Assembly: GCF_014297365.1 (NCBI RefSeq) | Contig: NZ_JACOQD010000007.1 | Span: 1 to 64,000, forward strand | Reading direction: 5' to 3' | Length of the DNA: 64,000 nucleotides | From: Winogradskyella echinorum | GTDB lineage: Bacteria; Bacteroidota; Bacteroidia; Flavobacteriales; Flavobacteriaceae | Shown: positions 55,253 to 62,932 of the stretch, piece after piece | Layout of the letters: the number at the start of each line of letters is the position of its first letter | How positions within the stretch are numbered: the first letter of the stretch is position 1 | Notes under the pieces: generated by a model | What the model was told of the DNA's origin: nothing | What the model saw: only the letters and a program-made list of their open reading frames with translations | The model's database searches: none | Translations under genes and position numbers: made by a program

Positions 55253-55338
55253 TAAAATTTGCCCTAAAATACATCAAAACAAAAATATTTGGTAAGGTCT
55301 TAGCAATAAAAGCGACACAAATAGATAAAAAAAGCAAT

Positions 55339-56262
55339 ATGAAAAAAACTACACTTATCTTATTTATTACAATTCTGTTTCTAAATAATAGCTTAGCGCA
55401 ATCCACAGCTACTTATGATATTAATTTTACTAGCGTATGGAATTCTAATGATCACGGCACATTACCTAGCAATGCACATTGGTCTGACTTAGTAGGAGCT
55501 AACCATAATAATAATGTTACATTTTTAGAAATGGGAGGTACTGCAACAACTGGTATAGAAAATGTTGCAGAGCTTGGATCTAATACAGTGTTTAATTCTG
55601 AAGTTCAAACTGCTATAAATGCTGGTAATGCTGAGCAATGGTTAAGTCAATCTTTTTCACCTTTTGCTGCAATTAGCTCCGCTACCTTAAGTAACATTGT
55701 AGTTTCTGAGGATTATCCACTTTTAACGCTCGTATCAATGATTGCACCTAGTCCAGATTGGATTATTGCTGTTAATGGTCTTAACTTATGGGATACAAAT
55801 ATGAATAAATGGAAAGAAACATTTACCGTAGATTTATTTCCTTATGATGCTGGTACTGAAGAAGGATTTGGCTACTCTGGAAATAATGCCGCTACAAATC
55901 CGAGAGGTGTTATAACAAATATTGCTGGCGCAAGCGGTTATCCATTTAATTCTGAAAAAATAGGTACATTGACCATTACATTTAAAAGTACAACACTAAG
56001 TACAGATGATATTGAAAGCATTAATGAAGTTAAAGTATTTCCTAACCCAAGCAACACAGGAATAATTACTGTTAGTAATTCTAACTTTTTAAAACAAATA
56101 GAAATTTATGATGTCTTAGGTAAGCGAGTAAAACAAATATTAATTAATCCATCTAACAACGATCAACCTATTGATGTTAGTAACCTTAGAAAAGGAGTTT
56201 ATATTCTTAGATTAACTGGTGAATCTGAAAGTATAACTACAAAAAAGTTAATTCTAAACTAA
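55339..56262 (+). CDS. Spondin-domain protein with T9SS sorting signal
   Basis: 307 residues with signal peptide (TTLILFITILFLNNSLAQ). Residues about 20-215 resemble a spondin_N domain (TATYDINFTSVWNSNDHGTLPSNAHWSDLVGANHNNNVTFLEMG). The last 80 residues (INEVKVFPNPSNTGIITVSNSNFLKQIEIYDVLGKRVKQI...) form a type A T9SS C-terminal sorting domain. This predicts export across the outer membrane by the Por secretion system and attachment at the cell surface. Confidence 0.88.
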   Translation: MKKTTLILFITILFLNNSLAQSTATYDINFTSVWNSNDHGTLPSNAHWSDLVGANHNNNVTFLEMGGTATTGIENVAELGSNTVFNSEVQTAINAGNAEQWLSQSFSPFAAISSATLSNIVVSEDYPLLTLVSMIAPSPDWIIAVNGLNLWDTNMNKWKETFTVDLFPYDAGTEEGFGYSGNNAATNPRGVITNIAGASGYPFNSEKIGTLTITFKSTTLSTDDIESINEVKVFPNPSNTGIITVSNSNFLKQIEIYDVLGKRVKQILINPSNNDQPIDVSNLRKGVYILRLTGESESITTKKLILN

Positions 56263-56287
56263 GAGTAACAACAATGTTAAAATATAT

Positions 56288-56315
56288 AAAAAAGCGCATT
56301 TAATGCGCTTTTTTT
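56288..56315. terminator. Bidirectional terminator before pyrD
   Basis: Nearly perfect 28-base palindrome: AAAAAAGCGCATT pairs with ATGCGCTTTTTT. Overlaps the last codons of pyrD. Confidence 0.85.
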
Positions 56316-57322
56316 AATAATGCTTTATTGATATCCTTAATGAGTTTTGGCCCTTCATAAATAAAGCCAGTATACAGCTGAACTAAATCTGCACCAGCCT
56401 CTAATTTTTCTAAAGCATCTTTCGCAGAATGTATGCCTCCTACTCCAATTATAGGAAATGCTTTATTACTTTTTTCAGCCAAAAACCGAATTACCTCAGT
56501 AGAACGATTGGTTAAGGGTTTACCACTTAATCCTCCCATTTCAGTTTTGTTATTACTTTTTAATCCTTCTCTAGATATGGTTGTATTCGTAGAAATAACT
56601 CCATCAATTTTTGTAGTTGAAACAATATCTATAATATCTATTAATTGCTCATCCGTTAAATCTGGGGCAATTTTTAAAAGTATAGGTTTAGTCTTTGGTT
56701 TTTGAAAATTTAAAACCTGTAAGGCTTTTAAAAGTTGGGTTAAAGGTTCCTTATCTTGTAATGCTCTTAAGTTTGGAGTATTTGGCGAACTCACATTTAC
56801 CACAAAATAATCTACATAATCAAAAAGTGCATTAAAACAGATTTCGTAATCATTAACAGCATTTTCGTTTGGCGTCACTTTATTCTTACCGATATTTCCA
56901 CCGATTAAAACTCCTTTGTTTTTCTTTAATCTTTCTACTGCTTTCTCTACTCCACCATTATTAAAACCCATTCGGTTTATTATAGCCGAATCTTCCTTAA
57001 GTCTAAACAAACGATTTTTAGGGTTGCCATCTTGTGGCTTTGGTGTTAACGTTCCTATTTCTACAAAACCAAAACCAAAATTAGAAAGCTCATTATACAA
57101 CTTTGCATCTTTGTCAAAGCCTGCTGCTAAACCAACAGGATTCTTAAATTTTAAACCAAATAATTCACGCTCCAACCTTTTATCTTCAACCAGATATAAG
57201 CTTTTAAATAAGCTTTTCATACCAGGGAATTTTGATAATGTTCTAATTAATGAAAAGGTGAAATGATGAATTTTTTCTGGGTCGAAACAAAAAAGTAATG
57301 GTCTAATTAATGCTTTGTACAT
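56300..57322 (-). CDS. pyrD: Dihydroorotate dehydrogenase (quinone), class 2
   Basis: 340 residues from the ATG near 57322 ([26 protein letters not shown]); a TTG 14 codons upstream opens the same frame but is less likely. Oxidises dihydroorotate to orotate with quinone at the inner membrane in pyrimidine synthesis. The N-terminal amphipathic extension marks class 2. Landmarks: [47 protein letters not shown] with the catalytic Ser, and [28 protein letters not shown]. Confidence 0.95.
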   Translation of the reverse strand: MYKALIRPLLFCFDPEKIHHFTFSLIRTLSKFPGMKSLFKSLYLVEDKRLERELFGLKFKNPVGLAAGFDKDAKLYNELSNFGFGFVEIGTLTPKPQDGNPKNRLFRLKEDSAIINRMGFNNGGVEKAVERLKKNKGVLIGGNIGKNKVTPNENAVNDYEICFNALFDYVDYFVVNVSSPNTPNLRALQDKEPLTQLLKALQVLNFQKPKTKPILLKIAPDLTDEQLIDIIDIVSTTKIDGVISTNTTISREGLKSNNKTEMGGLSGKPLTNRSTEVIRFLAEKSNKAFPIIGVGGIHSAKDALEKLEAGADLVQLYTGFIYEGPKLIKDINKALLKKAH

Positions 57323-57410
57323 GAGATGAGTTTTGCAGTGCAAAAATAAGCCAAATACAATCAAAATAAAAGAAACACAACTGAGACTTGCGCTTTAAAA
57401 AAGCGTTGGT

Positions 57411-57418
57411 TATTTTTG
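57411..57418 (+). promoter_or_regulatory. -7 element before pepT
   Basis: TATTTTTG fits TAnnTTTG, with CTTG (57387-57390) 20 bases upstream as an imperfect -33. It starts 27 bases from the pepT ATG. Confidence 0.5.
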
Positions 57419-57437
57419 AGTATATTCAAAAAAAATC

Positions 57438-58676
57438 ATGATAGAGAAACAACATATTATAGACCGATTTATAAGCTACGTAACTATAGATACAGAATCT
57501 GACCCAAATTCTGAAACCACTCCTAGCACAGTTAAACAATGGGATTTAGCCAATAAATTAGTAGAAGAACTAAAAGCCATTGGTCTTAGTGATGTTACTA
57601 TAGATGACAATGCTTACATTATGGCAACATTACCAAGTAATGTAGAACATGCTGTACCAACTATTGGGTTTATCTCTCATTTTGATACCTCACCAGATTT
57701 TACTGGAGCCAATATAAAACCTCAAATTGTAGAAGATTATGATGGTAAAGACATTATGCTTAATGCAGAGCAAAATATAGTATTATCACCAGATTACTTT
57801 GAAGATTTACTACAATACAAAGGTCAAACTCTAATTACTACAGATGGTACAACACTTTTAGGAGCTGATGACAAAGCCGGAATAACAGAAATAGTTTCGG
57901 CAATGGAATATCTTATCAATCATCCCGAAATAAAACATGGCACTATAAAGGTTGGTTTTACTCCAGACGAAGAAATTGGAAGAGGTGCACATAAATTTGA
58001 TGTAGAAAAATTTGGTGCAGACTGGGCTTATACCATGGATGGAAGCCAAATTGGCGAACTAGAGTACGAAAACTTTAATGCTGCAGGAGCTGTAATTAAA
58101 GCCAAAGGCAAAATTGTACATCCTGGTTATGCTAAAGGGAAAATGGTAAATTCTATGTACTATGCCTCTGAGTTTATAAATGCATTACCACGATTAGAAA
58201 CACCAGAACATACAGAAGGCTATCAAGGTTTTTTTCATTTGCATAATATCTCTGGTAAAGTAGAAGAAACAACACTACAATACATTATTAGAGACCACGA
58301 TAAAGACAAGTTTGAAGCTCGAAAAGCGTTAATGAAAAAAATAGTTCTAGACCTCAATACTAAGTTTGAAGCTGAAGTTTTTGAAATAGAGATTAAAGAC
58401 CAATACTTTAACATGAAAGAAAAGTTAGAACCTGTAATGCACATTGTAGATATTGCTGAAGAAGCTATGAAAGCATTAGACATAAAACCACTTATTAAAC
58501 CTATCAGAGGCGGTACAGATGGTTCTCAACTCTCGTATATGGGTTTACCTTGTCCAAATATTTTTGCAGGAGGACACAATTTTCATGGACGCTATGAGTA
58601 TGTGCCTGTAGAAAGTATGCAAAAAGCTGTAGAAGTTATATGTAAGATTGCTGAATTGACAGCTTCTAAAGCTTAA
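57438..58676 (+). CDS. pepT: Peptidase T (tripeptidase)
   Basis: 412 residues, M20B metallopeptidase that removes the N-terminal residue from tripeptides. Metal and catalytic residues are visible in [61 protein letters not shown] and the C-terminal [16 protein letters not shown]. Complete. The cassette array begins 142 bases after it. Confidence 0.95.
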   Translation: MIEKQHIIDRFISYVTIDTESDPNSETTPSTVKQWDLANKLVEELKAIGLSDVTIDDNAYIMATLPSNVEHAVPTIGFISHFDTSPDFTGANIKPQIVEDYDGKDIMLNAEQNIVLSPDYFEDLLQYKGQTLITTDGTTLLGADDKAGITEIVSAMEYLINHPEIKHGTIKVGFTPDEEIGRGAHKFDVEKFGADWAYTMDGSQIGELEYENFNAAGAVIKAKGKIVHPGYAKGKMVNSMYYASEFINALPRLETPEHTEGYQGFFHLHNISGKVEETTLQYIIRDHDKDKFEARKALMKKIVLDLNTKFEAEVFEIEIKDQYFNMKEKLEPVMHIVDIAEEAMKALDIKPLIKPIRGGTDGSQLSYMGLPCPNIFAGGHNFHGRYEYVPVESMQKAVEVICKIAELTASKA

Positions 58677-58817
58677 ATAAAGTTTAATTGTTTTTTTGAA
58701 AAAGTGCATATTAACGCCTTTAAGAATAGTTATGTACCAATCTTATAGAAAGTGTATAATAACTTATTAATATGTTGGTATATCTGTACTTTTTTGGCTA
58801 TGTTTATATATACTAAC
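58677..58817. other. Spacer left of the cassette array
   Basis: No gene. A degenerate resemblance to the cassette repeat is possible: GTGTATAAT (58752-58760) is like the left arm start and ATATACTAACG (58808-58818) is like the right end. The spacing is only about 67 bases instead of about 115. It could be a deleted repeat or an attI-like target. Confidence 0.35.
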
Positions 58818-58845
58818 GTTGCCAGTAATTTAAGAAACCCTCGAA

Positions 58846-59484
58846 ATGAAAGAACAAATCGAACGCATAAAAGCAAAATTTGACCAATTAAAACAGTTGG
58901 ATAAGGATTTTGAAGTGTTCGGTTCTGAAAAGCATAAATACTTGTTTAATCCAACAAAATCGGAAAAAGAATTAATTGCTTTTGAGGAAAATAACAGCAT
59001 AAAATTACCAGTGGAGTATAAAGAATTTTTAATGGAAATCGGAAATGGTGGAGCTGGACCGTATTACGGATTGGAGCCGATTGAAAATGGACTTTTTGCT
59101 GACCTAGATTATAAAGATAAAAGTGACCTAAATGACTTATCTAAACCTTTTCCTCATTCCGAACATTGGAATCTGGATTTCGGAAAAGTAACTGACGAAA
59201 ACGAAGACGAATATTTTAAGCAAAAAGACGAAGAATATTATCAAAATAAATGGGCAAACGGACTTTTGAGAGTTTCGAATTTTGGTTGCGGAGTTTCAAT
59301 GAATTTAGTTGTTAACGGAAAAGAATACGGAAATTTATGGGTTGATGACAGATGTAACGAACAAGGAATTTATCCTAATCCTTACATCGAAAATCGAGAT
59401 AGAATAACGTTTCTCGATTGGTATGAACATTGGATTGACAATGAACTGAAAGAAAAAACTACTGGCAACACCGTGTATAATTAA
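58846..59484 (+). CDS. SMI1/KNR4 family protein, cassette gene
   Basis: 212 residues. The SMI1/KNR4 core is KSEKELIAFEENNSIKLPVEYKEFLMEIGNGGAGPYYGLEPIENG (about residues 45-90). In bacteria this superfamily contains many immunity proteins against polymorphic toxins, but no toxin gene is next to it. The last residues TGNTVYN and the stop codon are encoded by the cassette repeat itself, so the original gene end is fused to the repeat. The start lies 27 bases inside the cassette. It is acidic and cytoplasmic. Confidence 0.85.
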   Translation: MKEQIERIKAKFDQLKQLDKDFEVFGSEKHKYLFNPTKSEKELIAFEENNSIKLPVEYKEFLMEIGNGGAGPYYGLEPIENGLFADLDYKDKSDLNDLSKPFPHSEHWNLDFGKVTDENEDEYFKQKDEEYYQNKWANGLLRVSNFGCGVSMNLVVNGKEYGNLWVDDRCNEQGIYPNPYIENRDRITFLDWYEHWIDNELKEKTTGNTVYN

Positions 59485-59590
59485 TTGCTTGGGTCACTGC
59501 CGACTTACGAAAATTCCGCTGGAATTTTCTATCTGTGATTTGTTTGCTAAATTAGTTGCTTAAACACGCAACTAACCATACACAACAACG
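59461..59590 (+). repeat. attC-like structured repeat, copy B
   Basis: 130 bases. Starts ACTGGCAAC, ends ACAACG. Outer arms 59473-59488 and 59568-59583: 13 Watson-Crick pairs and three A-C mismatches that become T-G pairs on the bottom strand. Central hairpin GAAAATTCC-gct-GGAATTTTC. A third local pairing TAGTTGC with GCAACTA competes with the outer arm. Confidence 0.88.
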
Positions 59591-59602
59591 TTATCTCTAA
59601 TT

Positions 59603-60253
59603 ATGAAAAAAAACATCGGAAAATTAATTTTATTATTTGCTCTGATTTTTAGTCAATACAATTTCAGTCAAAATTCCGATGAAATAAAAACTTTTGAAAC
59701 TCAAGATGGAAAAACGATTAAATTACTACCGAACAATAGAGTTTTATTTGAAGTAAGCGAAAAAATAAGTTATCCAGATAGCACAAATGTAATAAGAACA
59801 ACAAATGACGGAAAAAAAATATGCGGACTTCGAATTTCGTACTTACTTCACCAGAGTTATGGTTTTTATAGATATGACGGACAGAATATAGTCTTAACAT
59901 TTCAGGATGAGAATCCTATCGAAAAAATAGATATAAACACTACGGACACAAAAATAAATGAACAACAAACTCTTGTTAGAGTAAAAAAAGAATTCGATAC
60001 ATTTTTTGACTTAAAAGTATATCAAGAAGATAAAGAACTATGCAATATTCTTTCTTTTGGAGAGAGTTGCAATTTTACAATTGAAGATACCAAAAAACCT
60101 TTGGTATTGGATTATAATGGCAATCTGAAAACTATCAAATTAAATTTGGATAAAGAAATAGAAATAATTGTTTCAATAAACGATTTAAAAGGCAACAACC
60201 AAATTAAAAACGAAAGTTTAGTTTATAATATTAGCGAATTGATTGAAAAATAA
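59603..60253 (+). CDS. Secreted protein of unknown function, cassette gene
   Basis: 216 residues with a signal peptide (MKKNIGKLILLFALIFSQYNFS, cut near SQN). The mature part has alternating charged and beta-prone segments, ending in LNLDKEIEIIVSINDLKG. No recognisable domain, lipobox or catalytic motif. It occupies the whole cassette with short flanks, so it probably relies on transcription from outside. Confidence 0.7.
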   Translation: MKKNIGKLILLFALIFSQYNFSQNSDEIKTFETQDGKTIKLLPNNRVLFEVSEKISYPDSTNVIRTTNDGKKICGLRISYLLHQSYGFYRYDGQNIVLTFQDENPIEKIDINTTDTKINEQQTLVRVKKEFDTFFDLKVYQEDKELCNILSFGESCNFTIEDTKKPLVLDYNGNLKTIKLNLDKEIEIIVSINDLKGNNQIKNESLVYNISELIEK

Positions 60254-60255
60254 CT

Positions 60256-60383
60256 AGAGATAACAATGTGTATAATTCATTGCTAGTTATAGCGTACTTA
60301 CGAAAATCCTCGCGGATTTTCTATACGGTTTGTATTTGCTAAATTAGGTGCTTAAACAACGCAACTAATCTTATACAAAACCG
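60256..60383 (+). repeat. attC-like structured repeat, copy C
   Basis: 128 bases. Starts AGAGATAAC (tag TAGAGATAA overlaps from 60255), ends AACCG. Outer arms 60268-60283 and 60361-60376 (11 of 16 pairs). Central hairpin GAAAATCC-tcgc-GGATTTTC. Closest to copy A. Confidence 0.88.
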
Positions 60384-60406
60384 TTGTGTGCAATTAAAAT
60401 AAACAG

Positions 60407-60847
60407 ATGTACGAGAAATTAACATATAGTGGAAATGAATGCAATAACTATTTGTATTTCTCTTTTGATGCCGAATATTTCGACACCAAAAAAATAACGG
60501 AGGAATTAAATATTGAGCCAACTTCTGTTATGATGAAAAAAGAGCCTGTTCCAAAATCAACCGCTTGGAAATATCAAATTGATGCAGGAAACGAAATTGA
60601 TTTGGAAAATTATCTTGAAAAACTGATTGATATAATTGAGCCCAAAATAGAAATCATAAACCGACTGAAAGAGAAATATAATTTAACAACCAGAATACAA
60701 TTTGTAATCGACATTGATATAAATCCAGAATCTTCTACGCCATATTTCGGACTGAATAAAAGAACGATTGAGTTTTTAGCCAAAACTGGAACTGAAGTAG
60801 ACTTTGACCTTTACAAAGCCGACACAATTGGATTATTAAACAACTAA
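60407..60847 (+). CDS. DUF4279 domain protein, cassette gene
   Basis: 146 residues. DUF4279 pattern: YLYFSFDAEYFDTKKITEELNIEPTSVMMKKEPVPKSTAWKYQID...LIDIIEPKIEIINRLKEKYNLTTRIQFVIDIDINPESSTPYFGL. It is cytoplasmic. The domain is frequent in immunity-like or accessory genes but its biochemical role is not established. One base separates it from the next gene. Confidence 0.8.
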   Translation: MYEKLTYSGNECNNYLYFSFDAEYFDTKKITEELNIEPTSVMMKKEPVPKSTAWKYQIDAGNEIDLENYLEKLIDIIEPKIEIINRLKEKYNLTTRIQFVIDIDINPESSTPYFGLNKRTIEFLAKTGTEVDFDLYKADTIGLLNN

Positions 60848-60848
60848 T

Positions 60849-61082
60849 ATGGAAATAGAAAAGAATGAATTAATAACCAAAAAAGTAGGTTACGAAGCAA
60901 TGTTATATTGCATAAAAGCATATTGGGAAAATAGTGGTTCAAATGATTTGACAGATATTTTGAGTGGTGGAGAATATTGGAAAGGTACTGATGAACCTGC
61001 TGATTCGGCATTTTGGGAATATTGGACAGAAGCAATTGAGAAAGTGAAATCTGATGGACCAATGATTAAGGAATTAAAATAG
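60849..61082 (+). CDS. Small acidic protein of unknown function, cassette gene
   Basis: 77 residues, MEIEKNELITKKVGYEAMLYCIKAYWENSGSNDLTDILSGGEYWKGTDEPADSAFWEYWTEAIEKV. Helical, Trp- and Glu-rich. It starts one base after the DUF4279 stop, so it is translationally coupled. No family recognised; the proximity to a DUF4279 gene suggests a shared role. Confidence 0.7.
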   Translation: MEIEKNELITKKVGYEAMLYCIKAYWENSGSNDLTDILSGGEYWKGTDEPADSAFWEYWTEAIEKVKSDGPMIKELK

Positions 61083-61092
61083 AAATAAAAAC

Positions 61093-61220
61093 TGCACACA
61101 ACAATGGCTATAAGTAATTGCTTGTTCTCGCCTGCTTTGGAAATTCCGTAGGAATTTACAACTCGGTGTTTACTTGCTAAGTTAAGTGCTAAACCACGCA
61201 ACTACTCATAGCCGAGACCG
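61093..61220 (+). repeat. attC-like structured repeat, copy D
   Basis: 128 bases. Starts TGCACACAAC. Outer arms 61106-61121 and 61198-61213: 14 Watson-Crick pairs plus two A-C mismatches (T-G on the bottom strand). Three positions differ from copy B on both sides of the stem in a compensating way. Central hairpin GAAATTCC-gta-GGAATTT. Right end GACCGCTG is degenerate. Confidence 0.88.
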
Positions 61221-61288
61221 CTGTCCTTTATTATTCACACTGTAGCGGAATGAAATAATTATCCTACCTTTAAAGAAACTGCTAACCA

Positions 61289-62056
61289 ATGATTAAGTTC
61301 TTTAGACACATCCGACAGCAACTCATTTCAGAAAACAAAACTGGAAAATATTTAAAGTATGCCATTGGAGAAATTGTACTCGTTGTTATTGGAATTTTAA
61401 TTGCCTTATCGATTAATAATTGGAATGAGCAAAGAAAGGTTAGAACAAATGAACGAGAATTACTTAGTAGTATTTTAAAGGATTTAATTATAGATGAAAA
61501 TAGAATAAATGAACATATTAAATACTACCAAGATGATCAATCAATGCATTATCACATTTATCAAGATTCTCAAGGTCTTTTGAGTAATGATACAATAATT
61601 GACTTTAGCACATTACGAGCTGCGAGAATTTTTAATCTAACAATTGAAGCCAGTTATTCTAAATATATTAAGGAAATAAGTAAAAATAATATTAGAGTAA
61701 ATATTGATGATTATTTCAAACAAGAGGATAATGTAAATGATGCAATGAAAGTATTATCTGATTATAAGGAATCTAGATTAAAACTTTTTTTATCAAAATA
61801 CGGTATCAATGACGCCAAAGAATTATTTAAAAACAAACAACTAGATTATTATGACCTTAGAGAAAAAAATATTTTTTCTCATTCAAAACTAAAGGACAGA
61901 TATGGTTCTGAAGAGTTAGAACAATTACTGTTCGATTTAGGTATAAAAACATCTTGGGCATTATCTGCACTTAAAGGTGTTTTAGAGGCAAACAAAGAAC
62001 TTCAATTAGACTTAAAAAACGAATTGAGCGGAAAAAATGTAAGCGTTGAAAAATAA
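61289..62056 (+). CDS. DUF6090 family membrane protein, copy 1
   Basis: 255 residues. Basic N-terminus MIKFFRHIRQQLIS, then one membrane helix YAIGEIVLVVIGILIALSINNW (about residues 24-46), then about 200 residues of helical, coiled-coil-prone sequence expected outside the inner membrane. The N-terminus is nearly identical to the next three genes; the rest is not. Function unknown. Copy D of the cassette repeat ends 68 bases before it. Confidence 0.8.
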   Translation: MIKFFRHIRQQLISENKTGKYLKYAIGEIVLVVIGILIALSINNWNEQRKVRTNERELLSSILKDLIIDENRINEHIKYYQDDQSMHYHIYQDSQGLLSNDTIIDFSTLRAARIFNLTIEASYSKYIKEISKNNIRVNIDDYFKQEDNVNDAMKVLSDYKESRLKLFLSKYGINDAKELFKNKQLDYYDLREKNIFSHSKLKDRYGSEELEQLLFDLGIKTSWALSALKGVLEANKELQLDLKNELSGKNVSVEK

Positions 62057-62137
62057 CGAAAACACAACAAGACTTGTGATTTATTATCCAGAACTTTAGT
62101 TAATAAATTATCCTACCTTTAAAGAAACCGCTAACCA

Positions 62138-62911
62138 ATGATTAAGTTCTTTAGACACATCCGTAAAAATCTACTTTCCGAAGGTAAAACTGGAAAATAC
62201 TTTAAATATGCCATTGGCGAAATTGTGCTTGTTGTTATTGGTATTTTGATTGCGCTTTCAATTAACAATTGGAATGAAAAGGATAAATTAAAAACGGAAG
62301 AAATAAAGTTTCTAAAAAACTTTAAACAAAGTCTAATTGCGGATATAGAGTTTAATAATTTCAGGTTTAATAAATATGACTTAACCAAAGAATCTATTTC
62401 CATTTTATTAAATCATATGGAACAAGATTTACCATATCAAGATTCCTTGAAATACCACTTTGGAAGAATTACACAAAGTTGGAAACCTAAAATAAATACA
62501 GAAGTCTTTGAAGCCTTAAAATCAAAAGATGTAAACTTAATATCAAATGACAACCTGAGAGACAAACTAATCGGTTATTATTCTTGGTCTAACAACGTAT
62601 TAGACGCACAAATTAATACATACGTTCAAAGAATAGAAGATGCAAGTTCATCTATTTTTAATTCACGATTTAACGCTTTATGGAATGGCAACTACCAAAA
62701 ATATCGAGTTACGGAAAACTTTGACGATTTGAAACTTGAAATGATACCGAACAACTATAATGAACTTAAAAAGGATAAGGTGTTTATGTATTTCCTTGGA
62801 AGTCTTAAAAACCAATTTTATTGGGATATAGAAGTAGTTCAAAACGAAATTAATCCAAAGATTAATGATTTGATAAGTTCAATCGACTCTGAATTAAAAA
62901 CTTTAGAATAA
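62138..62911 (+). CDS. DUF6090 family membrane protein, copy 2
   Basis: 257 residues. The N-terminal module MIKFFRHIRKNLLSEGKTGKY plus membrane helix is shared with copy 4, identical even at the third codon positions for the first 20 codons. The C-terminal domain (EIKFLKNFKQSLIADIEFNNFRF...) has its own sequence with the same general helical pattern. The same upstream block as copy 1 precedes it. Function unknown. Confidence 0.8.
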   Translation: MIKFFRHIRKNLLSEGKTGKYFKYAIGEIVLVVIGILIALSINNWNEKDKLKTEEIKFLKNFKQSLIADIEFNNFRFNKYDLTKESISILLNHMEQDLPYQDSLKYHFGRITQSWKPKINTEVFEALKSKDVNLISNDNLRDKLIGYYSWSNNVLDAQINTYVQRIEDASSSIFNSRFNALWNGNYQKYRVTENFDDLKLEMIPNNYNELKKDKVFMYFLGSLKNQFYWDIEVVQNEINPKINDLISSIDSELKTLE

Positions 62912-62932
62912 TAACGAAAGTACAACAAACCA

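Larger units (their letters stand above)
58819..59590 (+). mobile_element. Integron-like cassette 1 (SMI1/KNR4 gene)
   Basis: Begins TTGCCAGTA (58819-58827) after G 58818; the complementary tag TACTGGCAA is at 59460-59468 at the start of its own repeat. Ends at the G of ACG^TT (59590). First of three cassettes in tandem. Confidence 0.8.
59591..60383 (+). mobile_element. Integron-like cassette 2 (secreted protein gene)
   Basis: Begins TTATCTCTA (59591-59599); the complementary tag TAGAGATAA is at 60255-60263. Only three bases separate the tag from the ATG. Ends at the G of CCG^TT (60383). Confidence 0.8.
60384..61220 (+). mobile_element. Integron-like cassette 3 (two small genes)
   Basis: Begins TTGTGTGCA (60384-60392); the complementary tag TGCACACAA is at 61093-61101. 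Holds two genes in the same direction one base apart. Its repeat (copy D) ends ACCG followed by CT instead of TT, so the last junction is degenerate or is the array's outer border. Confidence 0.75.

Noticed and set aside
58819-61220. The cassette array read as a transposon or IS element with terminal inverted repeats.
   Set aside because: No transposase, no target duplication, and the complementary ends differ for each unit and are arranged as own-5'/own-3' pairs with a structured repeat only at the 3' side.
40531-61220. The four repeats read as CRISPR or as rho-independent terminators.
   Set aside because: Spacing is gene-sized rather than 30-70 bases, repeats are 128-130 bases and diverged, and there is no T tract after the hairpins.
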